Source: Vibrio orientalis CIP 102891 = ATCC 33934 | GTDB lineage: Bacteria; Pseudomonadota; Gammaproteobacteria; Enterobacterales; Vibrionaceae | DNA: 64,000 nt | Assembly: GCF_000176235.1 (NCBI RefSeq) | Contig: NZ_ACZV01000004.1 | Span: 1,488,001 to 1,552,000, forward strand | Direction of reading: 5' to 3' | Shown: piece by piece, positions 55,586 to 64,000 of the stretch | How the letters are laid out: each line of letters begins with the position of its first letter | How positions within the stretch are numbered: position 1 is the first letter of the stretch | Program-made: the position numbers and the translations under genes | Notes under the pieces: model-generated | What the model saw: only the letters and a program-made list of their open reading frames with translations | Told to the model about the DNA's origin: nothing | Databases searched by the model: none

Positions 55586-56776
55586 ATGTCCCGATTCCTT
55601 TTATGCAGTTTTGCCTTTGTACTGCTTTATCCAACCGCGATTGATCTTTACTTGGTCGCACTGCCTCAAATTGCGAAAGATCTGGCGGCGAGCGAGTCGC
55701 AACTCCATATCGCATTCTCAATCTATCTTGCAGGTATGGCGACGACAATGCTGTTTGTTGGTCGCCTTGCTGATCGTTTTGGCCGAAAACCGGTAGCAAT
55801 GGCAGGTGCGGTGATATTTTCGATTGCTTCAATGCTGGCTGGAGTGTCAGAAACCAGTGACAGCTTTCTTGTGATGCGATTTTTCCAAGGGGTTGGAGCC
55901 GCTTGTTGTTACGTCGTGGCCTTTGCCATTTTACGAGACACATTAGATGACCATAAGCGAGCTAAAGTGCTGTCGATGCTCAATGGTATTACTTGCATGA
56001 TCCCTGTGTTGGCGCCCGTAATTGGTCATCTAATTATGCTTAAGTTTCCGTGGCCAGCCCTTTTTACTGTCATGACAATGATGGGACTCGCGGTAGGTTT
56101 TATCGCGACGGTAATACTGAAAGAGACCTTGCCACAGCAGACTCGAACGGAGGTAAGTAAAGAGGCTGACAGCCAAGAGTCGTTATTCAATCGATTCTTT
56201 ATTTCACGAGTCTTGTTCACTGCATTGGGGGTGACGGCGATACTTTCTTATGTGAACACCTCTCCAATGATCGTAATGGATACACTTAATTTCACTCGTG
56301 GTGAGTACTCGATGGCGATGGCTTTACTTGCCATGGTAGGGATGTCGACTTCATTTTCTGCGCCGATCTTCCTGAGTTACTTCAAGCAAAAAACATTACT
56401 GATAGCGTCGCAAGTAATAATCATGATGTCGGCTATCGCTATTCTCGCGGCTCACGTGAATGGCGATAGCTCGACTCTTTACATGCTGGGTTTTGTATTG
56501 GTTAGTATGGGATTTTCGCTCGGCTTTGGTGTCGCGATGAGTCAGGCCCTCAGTCTATTTTCTCGCAAAGCAGGTCTTGCGAGTTCCATGCTAGGTATTG
56601 CTCAGGTTTCTTTTTCGGCATTCTACATCTGGGTGATGGCTTTACTCGGCGTTTCTGCAGTGATGATGTTGTTTATTGCTCTGGCGATGGGTAGTGTTGT
56701 CGGTCTCTGTCTAATATTATTAGTTTCAAATCAGCACTCTAGTGAATGCCATGAAGAAATCTCTTGCCCGTCTTGA
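55586..56776 (+). CDS. mdtL: MdtL multidrug efflux transporter (MFS, Bcr/CflA type)
   Basis: 396-aa inner-membrane drug/H+ antiporter with twelve helices. It is strongly similar to E. coli MdtL at MSRFLLCSFAFVLLYPTAID, the motif GRLADRFGRKPVAMAG and the segments CCYVVAFAILRDTLDD and VLAPVIGHLIMLKFPW. The 3' end overlaps the yidZ start by 26 bp, matching the E. coli mdtL-yidZ order. Confidence 0.95.
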   Translation: MSRFLLCSFAFVLLYPTAIDLYLVALPQIAKDLAASESQLHIAFSIYLAGMATTMLFVGRLADRFGRKPVAMAGAVIFSIASMLAGVSETSDSFLVMRFFQGVGAACCYVVAFAILRDTLDDHKRAKVLSMLNGITCMIPVLAPVIGHLIMLKFPWPALFTVMTMMGLAVGFIATVILKETLPQQTRTEVSKEADSQESLFNRFFISRVLFTALGVTAILSYVNTSPMIVMDTLNFTRGEYSMAMALLAMVGMSTSFSAPIFLSYFKQKTLLIASQVIIMMSAIAILAAHVNGDSSTLYMLGFVLVSMGFSLGFGVAMSQALSLFSRKAGLASSMLGIAQVSFSAFYIWVMALLGVSAVMMLFIALAMGSVVGLCLILLVSNQHSSECHEEISCPS

Positions 56777-57704
56777 CCTAAATTTGTTGTTCACTCTGCA
56801 ATTGTTATTGCAGGAGCAGAGTGTCACTAAAACCGCGAAAAAACTCAATGTTACTCCTTCAACGGTGAGTAAATCCTTGGCCAAGTTGAGAGATTGGTTC
56901 GGTGATCCACTGTTTGTTAATACTCCGCAGGGACTTAAGCCAACGACCCTTGCGACGAGTATGGAAGAAAGTTTGTCTGATTGGACCCAGATCGGCACTG
57001 AGCTTATCTCTCGTCGTGGTGATGCAGCGCCTACTGGTGTGCGCTTTAATCTAAGTGTTGAATCGCCTTTATCATTAATTATGGTTGATGAGCTGACCAG
57101 TCGTATCCATAAAACCTATCCAGACTCAAAAGTTAAGTTCTACAACTGGGACTATGATTCGGTTGATGCCATAACGCGTGGAGAAGTTGATATTGGTTTC
57201 ACTGGCCGTGAGAGCCACCCTCGTTCCAAAGAGTCATTAAATTTGCTGCCATACTTCATCAACTTTGAGGTGCTGTTTTCCGATCTTCCTCTGGTTTACT
57301 TACGTAAAGATCACTCAGCATTAGAGCAAGAGTGGAACTTAGAGACCTTTCTAAGCTACTCGCATATCAATGTGATTTGGGAAAAAAGTGAAGAATGGGC
57401 GCTTGATGAAATACTCATTGAACAAGGTCTTGTAAGAGATGTAAGAGTTACCATGGCGACTTTTGAGCAAGCGCTGTTCGTCGCAGAGAAGCCGGGGCAT
57501 GAGATGCTCACTACCGCGCCTAAATATTGTCAGCGCTATTGCCAGCAGATTCACCCAGATCTAGTCGCGTTACCGATTCCAATTGGAGAGGAATATCAGC
57601 ACAAGTTAGTGATTCCATTTACCATGATTTGGCATAAGCGTAACAATCAAAACCCTAAGATTACTTGGTTAAGAGAAACGCTCAAAAGTCTCTACCAAGA
57701 ATAG
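56751..57704 (+). CDS. yidZ: YidZ LysR-type regulator
   Basis: 317-aa LysR regulator, clearly the E. coli YidZ orthologue: MKKSLARLDLNLLFTLQLLL, VTPSTVSKSLAKLRDWF, the ITRGEVDIGFTGRESHPRS block and HKRNNQNPKITWLRETLKSL are near-identical in kind. The start at 56751 gives MKKS as in E. coli; an ATG at 56742 is the alternative. It overlaps mdtL by 26 bp. E. coli YidZ is linked to nitric oxide resistance. A perfect terminator follows. Confidence 0.93.
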   Translation: MKKSLARLDLNLLFTLQLLLQEQSVTKTAKKLNVTPSTVSKSLAKLRDWFGDPLFVNTPQGLKPTTLATSMEESLSDWTQIGTELISRRGDAAPTGVRFNLSVESPLSLIMVDELTSRIHKTYPDSKVKFYNWDYDSVDAITRGEVDIGFTGRESHPRSKESLNLLPYFINFEVLFSDLPLVYLRKDHSALEQEWNLETFLSYSHINVIWEKSEEWALDEILIEQGLVRDVRVTMATFEQALFVAEKPGHEMLTTAPKYCQRYCQQIHPDLVALPIPIGEEYQHKLVIPFTMIWHKRNNQNPKITWLRETLKSLYQE

Positions 57705-57747
57705 TAGTAGGTGAAGGTAAGGTGTGTTAAATATGAATTTACATTGT

Positions 57748-57783
57748 AAATCGCCTCAAGCCGTACTTGAGGCGATTTCTTGT
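57748..57783. terminator. Terminator after yidZ, shared with yegD
   Basis: AAATCGCCTCAAG-CCGTA-CTTGAGGCGATTT, a perfect 13-bp stem. The yegD gene ends 28 bp beyond, in the opposite orientation. Confidence 0.92.
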
Positions 57784-57805
57784 GTAGCTGTGCCCGTTAA
57801 GCGAT

Positions 57806-59158
57806 TTATTTAAAGCACACCTCAGCCCAGCGCGCGAGTCCAGCCGTGACCGAACCAAAGTAGTTACCAGACACTACTTCAATATTGGGTAAGGTTTGTT
57901 GGACCGCACCGCGTAAAATCGGTGAGCGCGCAGAACCTCCGGTCATAAAGATCGCATCCGGCTTAACATTGCCTTGTTCCACGGCTTCTTTAACCAGTTC
58001 AGCCATTTTCTGCTTGGGCGTTTCTATCGCATCGGTCATATCTTCAAAGTGGATGTCCACTTCCAATTGCTCGGACAATAATTGGATAACACCGCGATAG
58101 TGCGCGTGGTCAGACAGAGCGATCTTGGCTTCTTCTGCTTGGCGAACTAATCGGTAGCCGAGCGTTTCGTGAAAAACTTCCAGAAGGCGAGCGAGTTTTT
58201 CAGGCTCTTGCGCTTCTTTCTTCAACAGCTTTAACGTCGCCAAGTTGGCGCGAGAATAGAAATCGGCCTGTGCATCAACACTGTTGATCGCGATTGGGTT
58301 CCAGAACTGAATGGTTGGCATAACGATATTGGCCGTGGTTTTACTGCCAAGGCCAAATGGTGTCATTAACTGTTTAAAGGCAAGGGCGATATCGAGATCA
58401 TTCCCTCCGACGCGCTGACCGCTGTGCGCCAACAGACTTTGTGTTCTGTCTGCTTTACCGCGCCAGCATGGGCCCATCTCAATCAATGAACAGTCTGTCG
58501 TACCACCGCCGATATCGACCACCAGAACGGTCTTGTTGTCGCTAAGTGACGCTTCGTACTCAAGCCCTGCCGCAACAGGTTCAAACTGAAACTCGACATT
58601 TTTAAAGCCCGCACGCGTTGCCGCTTTAAGAAGAATGTTTTCTGCCTGACGGTTAGCCGCTTCGCTGTCACGACCATGAAAGTTAACTGGGCGACCAATG
58701 ACGGTATCTGTGATGGTGTGCTGAGCATCGCTTTCTGCTTTGCGCTTGATGTTATCCATCATCGCGCATACCAGATCTTCAAAAAAGCTCACCTGGACAT
58801 CACGCAGGCCTGAGGCGCCTAAGAATGATTTTGGTGACTTAACGTAGTAACTCTCACTCGGATCTTGCAGGTAGTGGTCCAGTGCCGCTTGACCAAATGC
58901 AACCTCATCGGCAATAAACTCTATCCCTTCTTCGCGATTAATGTTGATTGCTCTGCGCAGCACCTGTTCGCCGATATTATCCAGCGGTTTGATATCGCGA
59001 TACTTGAACAGATATTCAGCGACCGCTTCACGGCTAGGGGCGGATAGGGTAGAAGGAATATAAACGCTGTCGCCTTCCAGTTTGAGCAGCTTTGGCTCTC
59101 CTTGCTCCATTTTTGCCACTGAGCAATTTGCTGTTCCATAGTCAAAGCCAATAAACAT
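57806..59158 (-). CDS. yegD: YegD Hsp70-like chaperone
   Basis: 450-aa Hsp70-fold protein equal in length to E. coli YegD. Actin-like ATPase motifs are FIGFDYGTANCSVAKM at the N-terminus, LVVDIGGGTTDCSLI near residue 217 and AIFMTGGSARSPIL near residue 405. It lacks the substrate-binding lid of DnaK. Monocistronic, AGGAGG before the ATG. Confidence 0.94.
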   Translation of the reverse strand: MFIGFDYGTANCSVAKMEQGEPKLLKLEGDSVYIPSTLSAPSREAVAEYLFKYRDIKPLDNIGEQVLRRAININREEGIEFIADEVAFGQAALDHYLQDPSESYYVKSPKSFLGASGLRDVQVSFFEDLVCAMMDNIKRKAESDAQHTITDTVIGRPVNFHGRDSEAANRQAENILLKAATRAGFKNVEFQFEPVAAGLEYEASLSDNKTVLVVDIGGGTTDCSLIEMGPCWRGKADRTQSLLAHSGQRVGGNDLDIALAFKQLMTPFGLGSKTTANIVMPTIQFWNPIAINSVDAQADFYSRANLATLKLLKKEAQEPEKLARLLEVFHETLGYRLVRQAEEAKIALSDHAHYRGVIQLLSEQLEVDIHFEDMTDAIETPKQKMAELVKEAVEQGNVKPDAIFMTGGSARSPILRGAVQQTLPNIEVVSGNYFGSVTAGLARWAEVCFK

Positions 59159-59328
59159 TCGAACCTCCTACCATTGAAAAAAGGTCGGCAATGCTACCTT
59201 AATGTGAAAATGAATGCTACTGGCGATTTGTTAAGCATGTTTATTGTTGCCAACTTATAGTAATCTAAGTGAATATATTCGTTTCTAATTCATTGATTGT
59301 ATTAGTCTAATGGTTTTTGAGAGGTGGT

Positions 59329-60096
59329 ATGGATACCCGACAAGTGATGCTGGAATATAACCAGTTTGAAAGGCAGCAGTTTAGTGCGCAAGGGGGAAAG
59401 AAAGTGGATACCCCAGAATTGGTCCGCTTTGTTTCGCCACAGCAATATGGCAGCTACATCGCCTATTTCTCGTTGACCGTAGACAATGCTCAAGCGGTGA
59501 TTGATCGAGAGAAGGCGTTTTTTAGCCATCTTGGTAAATGTTTTGAGTGGAAAACTTACGACACAGACTTACCCTCAGATATCCAACAGCGCTTGTTAAA
59601 CAATGGCTTTGAGCAAGCGGATAAAGAAGCGTTTATGGTGGTGGATCTGACAGCAATTACCGCTAAACCCACTGATGAATCACTGTTTACTGAAGTGCAT
59701 GATGAGCAAGGAATACGTGATGCCATTCGTGTTCAAGAGCAAGTTTGGGGTGGCAACTTTGATTGGCAATTTCAGCATTTGTTGAGTTTAAAGCAGCAAG
59801 ATCCGGATGCGATTTCCATTTATGTCGTGTATCACCAAGGTGAGCCCGTAACCTCAGCATGGTTAACCTTTAATGGTGAGAGTCCGTTTGCCGGCATTTG
59901 GGGTGGGAGCACGGTAGAAGCGCATCGGGGTCAAGGTTACTACTCGTTGTTGCTTAACAAGCGTATTGTGGAAGCCAAGGCAAGAGGAAAAAAGTATCTC
60001 ACGATTGATGCCTCTGATATGAGCCGACCTATCGTAGAGAAGTACGGTTTTCAATTTGTCACTCATACTACGGGCTATGAGTTTAATCCTTCCTAA
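59329..60096 (+). CDS. GNAT-family acetyltransferase
   Basis: 255-aa protein whose C-terminal half is a GNAT fold: FAGIWGGSTVEAHRGQGYYSLL is motif A binding acetyl-CoA, and the closing KKYLTIDASDMSRPIVEKYG is motif B. The N-terminal half is unassigned. The ATG at 59329 is preferred; AGAGGTGG precedes it directly, while the in-frame TTG at 59317 lacks a site. It is 9 bp before a second GNAT gene. Confidence 0.82.
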   Translation: MDTRQVMLEYNQFERQQFSAQGGKKVDTPELVRFVSPQQYGSYIAYFSLTVDNAQAVIDREKAFFSHLGKCFEWKTYDTDLPSDIQQRLLNNGFEQADKEAFMVVDLTAITAKPTDESLFTEVHDEQGIRDAIRVQEQVWGGNFDWQFQHLLSLKQQDPDAISIYVVYHQGEPVTSAWLTFNGESPFAGIWGGSTVEAHRGQGYYSLLLNKRIVEAKARGKKYLTIDASDMSRPIVEKYGFQFVTHTTGYEFNPS

Positions 60097-60105
60097 GGAG
60101 AGACT

Positions 60106-60603
60106 ATGAACGTTATCGAAGCCAACGTAGATCTGCATGCAACCTTACTTGACTATGCGAATGAGTGTTCTGCAGCGGGTATTCCCATGTATGAGCGTGT
60201 CATTGCGGATCCTAAGGGGTATTTAGCAAGCCTTGTTGCGAGAAAAAGCGCTGACTGCGCCGATCTCCCTGAGGGTTGGCTTCCAAGTACAACCTACTAC
60301 TGTGTTGAGAATGACAAAGTATTAGGGGCAATCCGGGTTCGCAACGGCAACAATGAGTGGGTTGAAAATGTGATCGGTCATATCGGTTATGAAACTCGAC
60401 CTTCAGCTCGTGGGCGAGGCGTGGCTAAATATCTGTTGTCTTGGGTTGTAGAAAATGCCATTGACGAGCGTGCGATAGTGACATGCGATGTCAATAATAC
60501 GGCTTCTCGCAGAGTGATTGAAGCGTGTTCTGGCGAGTTCTTAGGGGAGTTTGAAGACCCAAGTGAAGGACGTGTCAGACGTTACGCTTTTTATCGAAAT
60601 TGA
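60106..60603 (+). CDS. GNAT-family acetyltransferase (second)
   Basis: 165-aa acetyltransferase with motif A in IGYETRPSARGRGVAKYLLSW and C-terminal TCDVNNTASRRVIEACSGEF. AAGGAGAGACT precedes the ATG. In operon with the preceding GNAT gene. Substrate unknown. Confidence 0.87.
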   Translation: MNVIEANVDLHATLLDYANECSAAGIPMYERVIADPKGYLASLVARKSADCADLPEGWLPSTTYYCVENDKVLGAIRVRNGNNEWVENVIGHIGYETRPSARGRGVAKYLLSWVVENAIDERAIVTCDVNNTASRRVIEACSGEFLGEFEDPSEGRVRRYAFYRN

Positions 60604-60739
60604 TACCGTCAGTACGGATGTGTAAAGAGGCGATCTTGGTCTCAGTTAGGCGCGATTCTAGGTGGTAGTGTAGTACGCATAGTAACCAGTTTATTCGGCT
60701 AAAATCGGCATTTTGCTATCACAAACGAAAGGGGTAACT

Positions 60740-60985
60740 ATGTTAGGTGAAGATCATTCATTACTTAGTGAGTTTTCGGAATTTAAAGAGACGATTCTTG
60801 CTCTAGCAAAGATGAACGAAGCGTTTTTGAAAGACATGAAAACGTACGACGGGCTAGATAAGGAGATTAGGACGTTAGAGTTAAAAGACTCTCCGATCAG
60901 CGATGAAGATATGCATCAAATGAAACACGATAGAGCGATGCTGAAAGATAATCTTCACCAGCGTATTCTCACAGCTCATCAGTAG
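60740..60985 (+). CDS. YdcH-like (DUF465) small protein
   Basis: 81-aa helical protein starting MLGEDHSLLSEFSEFKETIL with SDEDMHQMKHDRAMLKDNL, the DUF465 pattern. The ATG at 60740 follows AAAGGGGTAACT; an in-frame ATG at 60713 is less likely. DUF465 members are small coiled-coil proteins of unknown role. Confidence 0.8.
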   Translation: MLGEDHSLLSEFSEFKETILALAKMNEAFLKDMKTYDGLDKEIRTLELKDSPISDEDMHQMKHDRAMLKDNLHQRILTAHQ

Positions 60986-60999
60986 CGAAATGATTGAAG

Positions 61000-61026
61000 A
61001 AAAAGAGCGATTCGTCGCTCTTTTTT
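61000..61026 (+). terminator. Terminator after YdcH-like gene
   Basis: GAGCGA-TTCG-TCGCTC with flanking A and T runs; UUCG tetraloop and a run of six T residues. Confidence 0.92.
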
Positions 61027-61062
61027 GCGTTGTAACTAAATAAAATTAACCAATAGAGTTAC

Positions 61063-61101
61063 AGATCCCCAACTCGGTCGTCCCTCCCTCTTGAGGATGA
61101 C
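61063..61101 (-). repeat. REP-like element, copy 4 (inverted arm)
   Basis: Begins AGATCCCCAACTCGGTCG as at 24398 and ends GAGGATGAC. Paired in opposite orientation with 61167-61206, 65 bp away. Confidence 0.82.
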
Positions 61102-61166
61102 AGGTACAGACATAGACCCTTTATTGTTTTCAAGCCACAGTAAAGGGAAGGCGCGCGTTATTTTCG

Positions 61167-61206
61167 GTCATTCCATAGAACGACGAAGGAAGGAGCAGGG
61201 AACCTC
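61167..61206 (+). repeat. REP-like element, copy 5
   Basis: GTCATTCCATAGAACGACG onward, aligning with 24468-24507 and 30489-30528 with a few substitutions. Confidence 0.82.
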
Positions 61207-61233
61207 ATGGCGTGAATATTTACTCCCATTGAG

Positions 61234-61578
61234 TCAGTGGAGTTTGTGCTGACTTATTCTTGGTCCATAGTTTGGTCGATCTTTTACCCCATTAACATTC
61301 TGTTCATGAGCTTTTGCCTTACTAAAAGTTATCCATTCTTCTAATGATGTTTGTTGCAAATTCCCGAGTTGTATCATTGGGGTAAGTTCGACATGCATTC
61401 AACGCCTAGTTACTTAAATATTTCTTTAAATAGCTTGGTTAGTACTCAGAACGGCTTCAGGAATTGATTCAGCGTCAGGCGTCGTACTTTCAGTTAAAGT
61501 ACTCAAATCTTGTTGTTGCATCCCTGAGAGTTCACAAACTTTATCTGTCCCCTCAATCTTTACAGAAAGTTTAACCAC
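61234..61578 (-). other. Intergenic region with two short open frames, possible gene remnant
   Basis: Two consecutive minus-strand frames are open: 61426-61578 (50 codons from GTG, ending VLSTNQAI) and 61234-61398 (54 codons from ATG, containing TSLEEWITFSKAKAHEQN). Their composition looks protein-like, but neither has a ribosome site and both are unrecognised. They could be pieces of one decayed gene or chance frames. They lie between an REP-like pair and the transporter terminator. Confidence 0.25.
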
Positions 61579-61587
61579 TGCGTAATC

Positions 61588-61614
61588 AAAAAACGGGAGC
61601 TATATGGGCTCCCG
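61588..61614 (-). terminator. Terminator of the transporter operon
   Basis: On the minus strand CGGGAGC-CCATATA-GCTCCCG then six T residues, about 37 bp after the YfcC-like stop. Confidence 0.9.
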
Positions 61615-61650
61615 CTTTGATCAAGCTTTTAAGTCACGCTGGCTATGGTA

Positions 61651-63057
61651 TTAACTAAATACAACACCTAAGCTCAATAGTGTCATCACCATAGCAGTCA
61701 GTATTGCTAGCAATGGACCGATGAACTTTAACCATAGTGGGTAGGCTACACGTCCTATTGCCAAGCCGCCCATCACAACGCCTGATGTCGGTGTGACGAG
61801 GTTTGGCAGCCCTGATGCTGATTGGTAAGCGGTTACAACGAGTTCACGGCTAACACCAGCAAAGTCAGCTAGTGGAGCTAGGATCGGCATTGATAGCACT
61901 GCCAAACCCGATGATGAAGGGACGACGAGACACATGACTATTTCAATCCAATAGATAGCATTGATAAATGCAACTTCGTGCAGCCCGCCAAGTAAGCCTT
62001 CAGCGTAGTTTAAAATTGTATGGGTGATATTGCCGTTATCCATGACGACAACAAGGCCACGAGCGATGGCGATGATCAATGCCACGCCAAGTAAGTCACG
62101 AGCACCGTTGACGAAACTTTCGGTAACTTCAGTTTCTGACATACGCGCGACGAATCCGACCACAATACTTGAACCTATGAATAACGCAGATAGCTCTGCC
62201 ATCCACCAACCGGCGATGGATACACCCCACATCATAATCACAAAGGTAATGCCAAAAATGGCCAATACAATCTTTCGAGTAATGGTGAACTCTGGGGTTT
62301 GTTGTTGCTTACCGTGTAAGAAGTGATCGAGGTTAGATTCTCGCTGGTGGGCAACAATTGACAGTTCTGGGTTTTGTTTCACTTTTTCAGCGTAGCGCAT
62401 CACGTAGACCACGCAGGCAATCCAACCAAGTACCAAAATGGTCGCACGTAGCGCAAAACCTTCCATAAAATTGATTTCTGCTGCGTTAGAAGCGATGACT
62501 GTTGCAAACGGGTTGATGGTCGAACCTAAGCAACCGATCCCTGCGCCAATCATGATGATGGCAACGCCAACGATGCTATCGTAACCTGCGGCGATCATGA
62601 CCGGAATTAAAAGAGCGTAAAAAGGGATTGTTTCTTCCGCCATGCCATACACAGTGCCGCCAAGAGCAAAAAGGCCCATTAGGATTGGAATCATCCATTT
62701 CTCACGTCCGGTTAGACGTTTCATCGTGCCAGCGATACCCGCATCAATAGCTCCGGTCTGAGTAACGACCGAAAGAAAGCCACCAATAACCAAAACAAAC
62801 AGTGCAACGTCAACGGCTCGTGCAGTATAGCTGATAGGGTCATAGAAGCCTTGAATCGGAGCCATCAGGATATCGACTAATCCTTGCGGATTAGGCTCAA
62901 CGGTTTGATAAGTACCAACCACAGGAACCATTTTTCCTAAGGTTTCGTTGGTTTCCATTTGGTACTGACCCGCTGGAATTGCCCAAGTTAAGATTGCCAT
63001 CAATACCGTGAGCAACATTAAAATTGTATAAGCGGAAGGAAATTTTAGTTTTGTCAT
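61651..63057 (-). CDS. YfcC-family (ArcD/DcuC-like) membrane transporter
   Basis: 468-aa inner-membrane transporter with about eleven to twelve hydrophobic helices. The N-terminal MTKLKFPSAYTILMLLTVLM and GIGCLGSTINPFATVIASNA, together with the C-terminal VTPTSGVVMGGLAIGRV, are typical of the YfcC/ArcD-like family (basic amino acid or C4-dicarboxylate type). It follows an opine dehydrogenase gene on the same strand (68-bp gap), so import of the opine or of its amino acid part is a reasonable role. Substrate not determined. Confidence 0.82.
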   Translation of the reverse strand: MTKLKFPSAYTILMLLTVLMAILTWAIPAGQYQMETNETLGKMVPVVGTYQTVEPNPQGLVDILMAPIQGFYDPISYTARAVDVALFVLVIGGFLSVVTQTGAIDAGIAGTMKRLTGREKWMIPILMGLFALGGTVYGMAEETIPFYALLIPVMIAAGYDSIVGVAIIMIGAGIGCLGSTINPFATVIASNAAEINFMEGFALRATILVLGWIACVVYVMRYAEKVKQNPELSIVAHQRESNLDHFLHGKQQQTPEFTITRKIVLAIFGITFVIMMWGVSIAGWWMAELSALFIGSSIVVGFVARMSETEVTESFVNGARDLLGVALIIAIARGLVVVMDNGNITHTILNYAEGLLGGLHEVAFINAIYWIEIVMCLVVPSSSGLAVLSMPILAPLADFAGVSRELVVTAYQSASGLPNLVTPTSGVVMGGLAIGRVAYPLWLKFIGPLLAILTAMVMTLLSLGVVFS

Positions 63058-63125
63058 AGGGTTGTCCTCTTATTTTATGGGCACGAAGCCCATAAATTTT
63101 TGGTCACGAATACGTGCTCCACGGT

Positions 63126-64000
63126 TTAACTAACGAAGTCCATAATTTCTTGAGCAGACTTGTTGTCTAACCCCATGAGTTTTAGTGTTCTTCCATTTTC
63201 AAAATAGTTGGTATCGTTGTAAGCATTATCGATATGCAAACATGAGGTGATGATCGGTGTGTTGATCTCCAGCAGTTGAGCGAACTCGTAGCAAGGAACT
63301 AAAAGGTAGGCAGCATCCTCGGTGATGTAACGGTTACTGGCAGAATTCGGTGCACTGTTGAGTTTACCGTGAGTTTCCGAGGTACGGTTTACTTCATACA
63401 CACTCTCACAATCCATGTCGTATAAAGCATTCATCGCATTGAGTTCAGATTGAAGCTCCAACCCAAGTGCATTACCGATAGATTGACGTTCGGCTTCCAT
63501 CACCGCTGCCGCTTTTGCGGTCGAGACCGAGCAGCAATCTTTGTAGTAATTGAACTTACCGTCAAAGTTTTCAAGCAAGCCCATATTCAACGTGGTGAGA
63601 AGTGGGTGACCACCAAAGTTAACATTCTCCAAACCAGCCTCAATGACATTTCTCAGAGGTTTAAGTGGTAACGGCATCACACGTTGAAGTCTTTCAATTG
63701 CGTGAGTGATTCGATCTGCCGGAAAAGCCGCGACGGGAAGAAACTGCTTCATACCCAAAATTGCGATTTCGGCTGGACCAACAATACGCGTTGCCCATGG
63801 GATAGAAATTGCGTCAACAAAGGTGACATCAAGCGAGTGATAGCCTTGCTCTTTTTTGATCCGGTTGAGAACCAAGGAACCGTAGTTGCCAGGCATTAGC
63901 ATGATAATCTGACCATCTCGAAGGTGGGGCAACATTTCGATGAACAAAGGTTCTTGAGCAAAAGATGGAACTGGCAAAACGAGAATATCGGCGTAAGCGA
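63126..64000 (-). CDS. Opine (octopine/nopaline-type) dehydrogenase, partial
   Basis: C-terminal part of an NAD/NADP octopine/nopaline dehydrogenase; the frame continues open through the window edge (residues ADILVLPVPSFAQ lead in), so the true start and the N-terminal Rossmann fold are outside. Visible are MLMPGNYGSLVL and the helical half containing the substrate region NVNFGGHPLLTTLNMG, with the conserved His of HPLLT. Likely oxidises or makes an opine from a 2-oxoacid and amino acid. First gene of an operon with the YfcC-type transporter. Confidence 0.82.
   Translation of the reverse strand, partial: AYADILVLPVPSFAQEPLFIEMLPHLRDGQIIMLMPGNYGSLVLNRIKKEQGYHSLDVTFVDAISIPWATRIVGPAEIAILGMKQFLPVAAFPADRITHAIERLQRVMPLPLKPLRNVIEAGLENVNFGGHPLLTTLNMGLLENFDGKFNYYKDCCSVSTAKAAAVMEAERQSIGNALGLELQSELNAMNALYDMDCESVYEVNRTSETHGKLNSAPNSASNRYITEDAAYLLVPCYEFAQLLEINTPIITSCLHIDNAYNDTNYFENGRTLKLMGLDNKSAQEIMDFVS

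Noticed and set aside
61234..61578. Transposase remnant in the 61.2-61.6 kb gap
   Set aside because: No transposase motif, inverted terminal repeat or target duplication could be seen.

Overview
The window reads as a Vibrio genome, most likely the second chromosome. The pointers are the malT / malPQ / glgB block, the close Escherichia-type orthologues MdtL-YidZ, YegD and ArfB, and about 45% GC composition. Nearly all of it is protein-coding. I saw no rRNA, tRNA, CRISPR array, complete insertion sequence or integron. The species cannot be fixed from sequence alone. The right end carries an opine dehydrogenase cut by the window edge, and the left end the tail of an ABC permease.

Layout. 1-1.8 kb: end of a thiamine-pyrimidine uptake/salvage operon (permease, ThiY-like binding protein, TenA). 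2.3-8.3 kb: PAP2 phosphatase, cation/H+ antiporter, a napGH pair, and a LysR/SnoaL-like pair. 8.4-18.8 kb: maltodextrin/glycogen block with malT divergent from malP-malQ, then glgB; CRP and MalT sites lie between malT and malP. 19-24.3 kb: chemoreceptor plus solute-binding protein operon, START protein, arfB, a TetR/DHFR-like divergent pair with a perfect operator palindrome, and a VOC protein. 24.5-30.5 kb: a complete catabolic agmatine deiminase module (TetR regulator, carbamate kinase, antiporter, agmatine deiminase, putrescine carbamoyltransferase). 30.6-37.5 kb: accessory genes, including a CatB-type acetyltransferase and a lipoprotein metallopeptidase lying between two copies of a 58-bp terminator repeat.

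37.7-47.9 kb is the most interesting stretch. A sensor kinase and an NtrC-family regulator are followed by a secreted glycerophosphodiesterase gene, an M28 aminopeptidase on the other strand, and a phnD-phnC-phnE-phnE-like ABC operon. The phosphodiesterase gene and the ABC operon each have a perfectly spaced sigma-54 promoter. Each also has a shared 15-bp near-palindrome starting exactly 76 bp upstream of the -24 GG. This predicts one two-component, sigma-54-dependent regulon for uptake of a phosphoester or phosphonate compound.

48-64 kb: HAD phosphatase, AraC regulator with Fur-boxed siderophore receptor, a truncated sugar kinase in front of eda, a CDGSH-glutamate synthase fusion, mdtL-yidZ, yegD, two GNAT acetyltransferases, a YdcH-like protein, and a YfcC-type transporter downstream of the opine dehydrogenase. 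A dispersed REP-like element of about 40 bp occurs five times at three loci, twice as inverted pairs.
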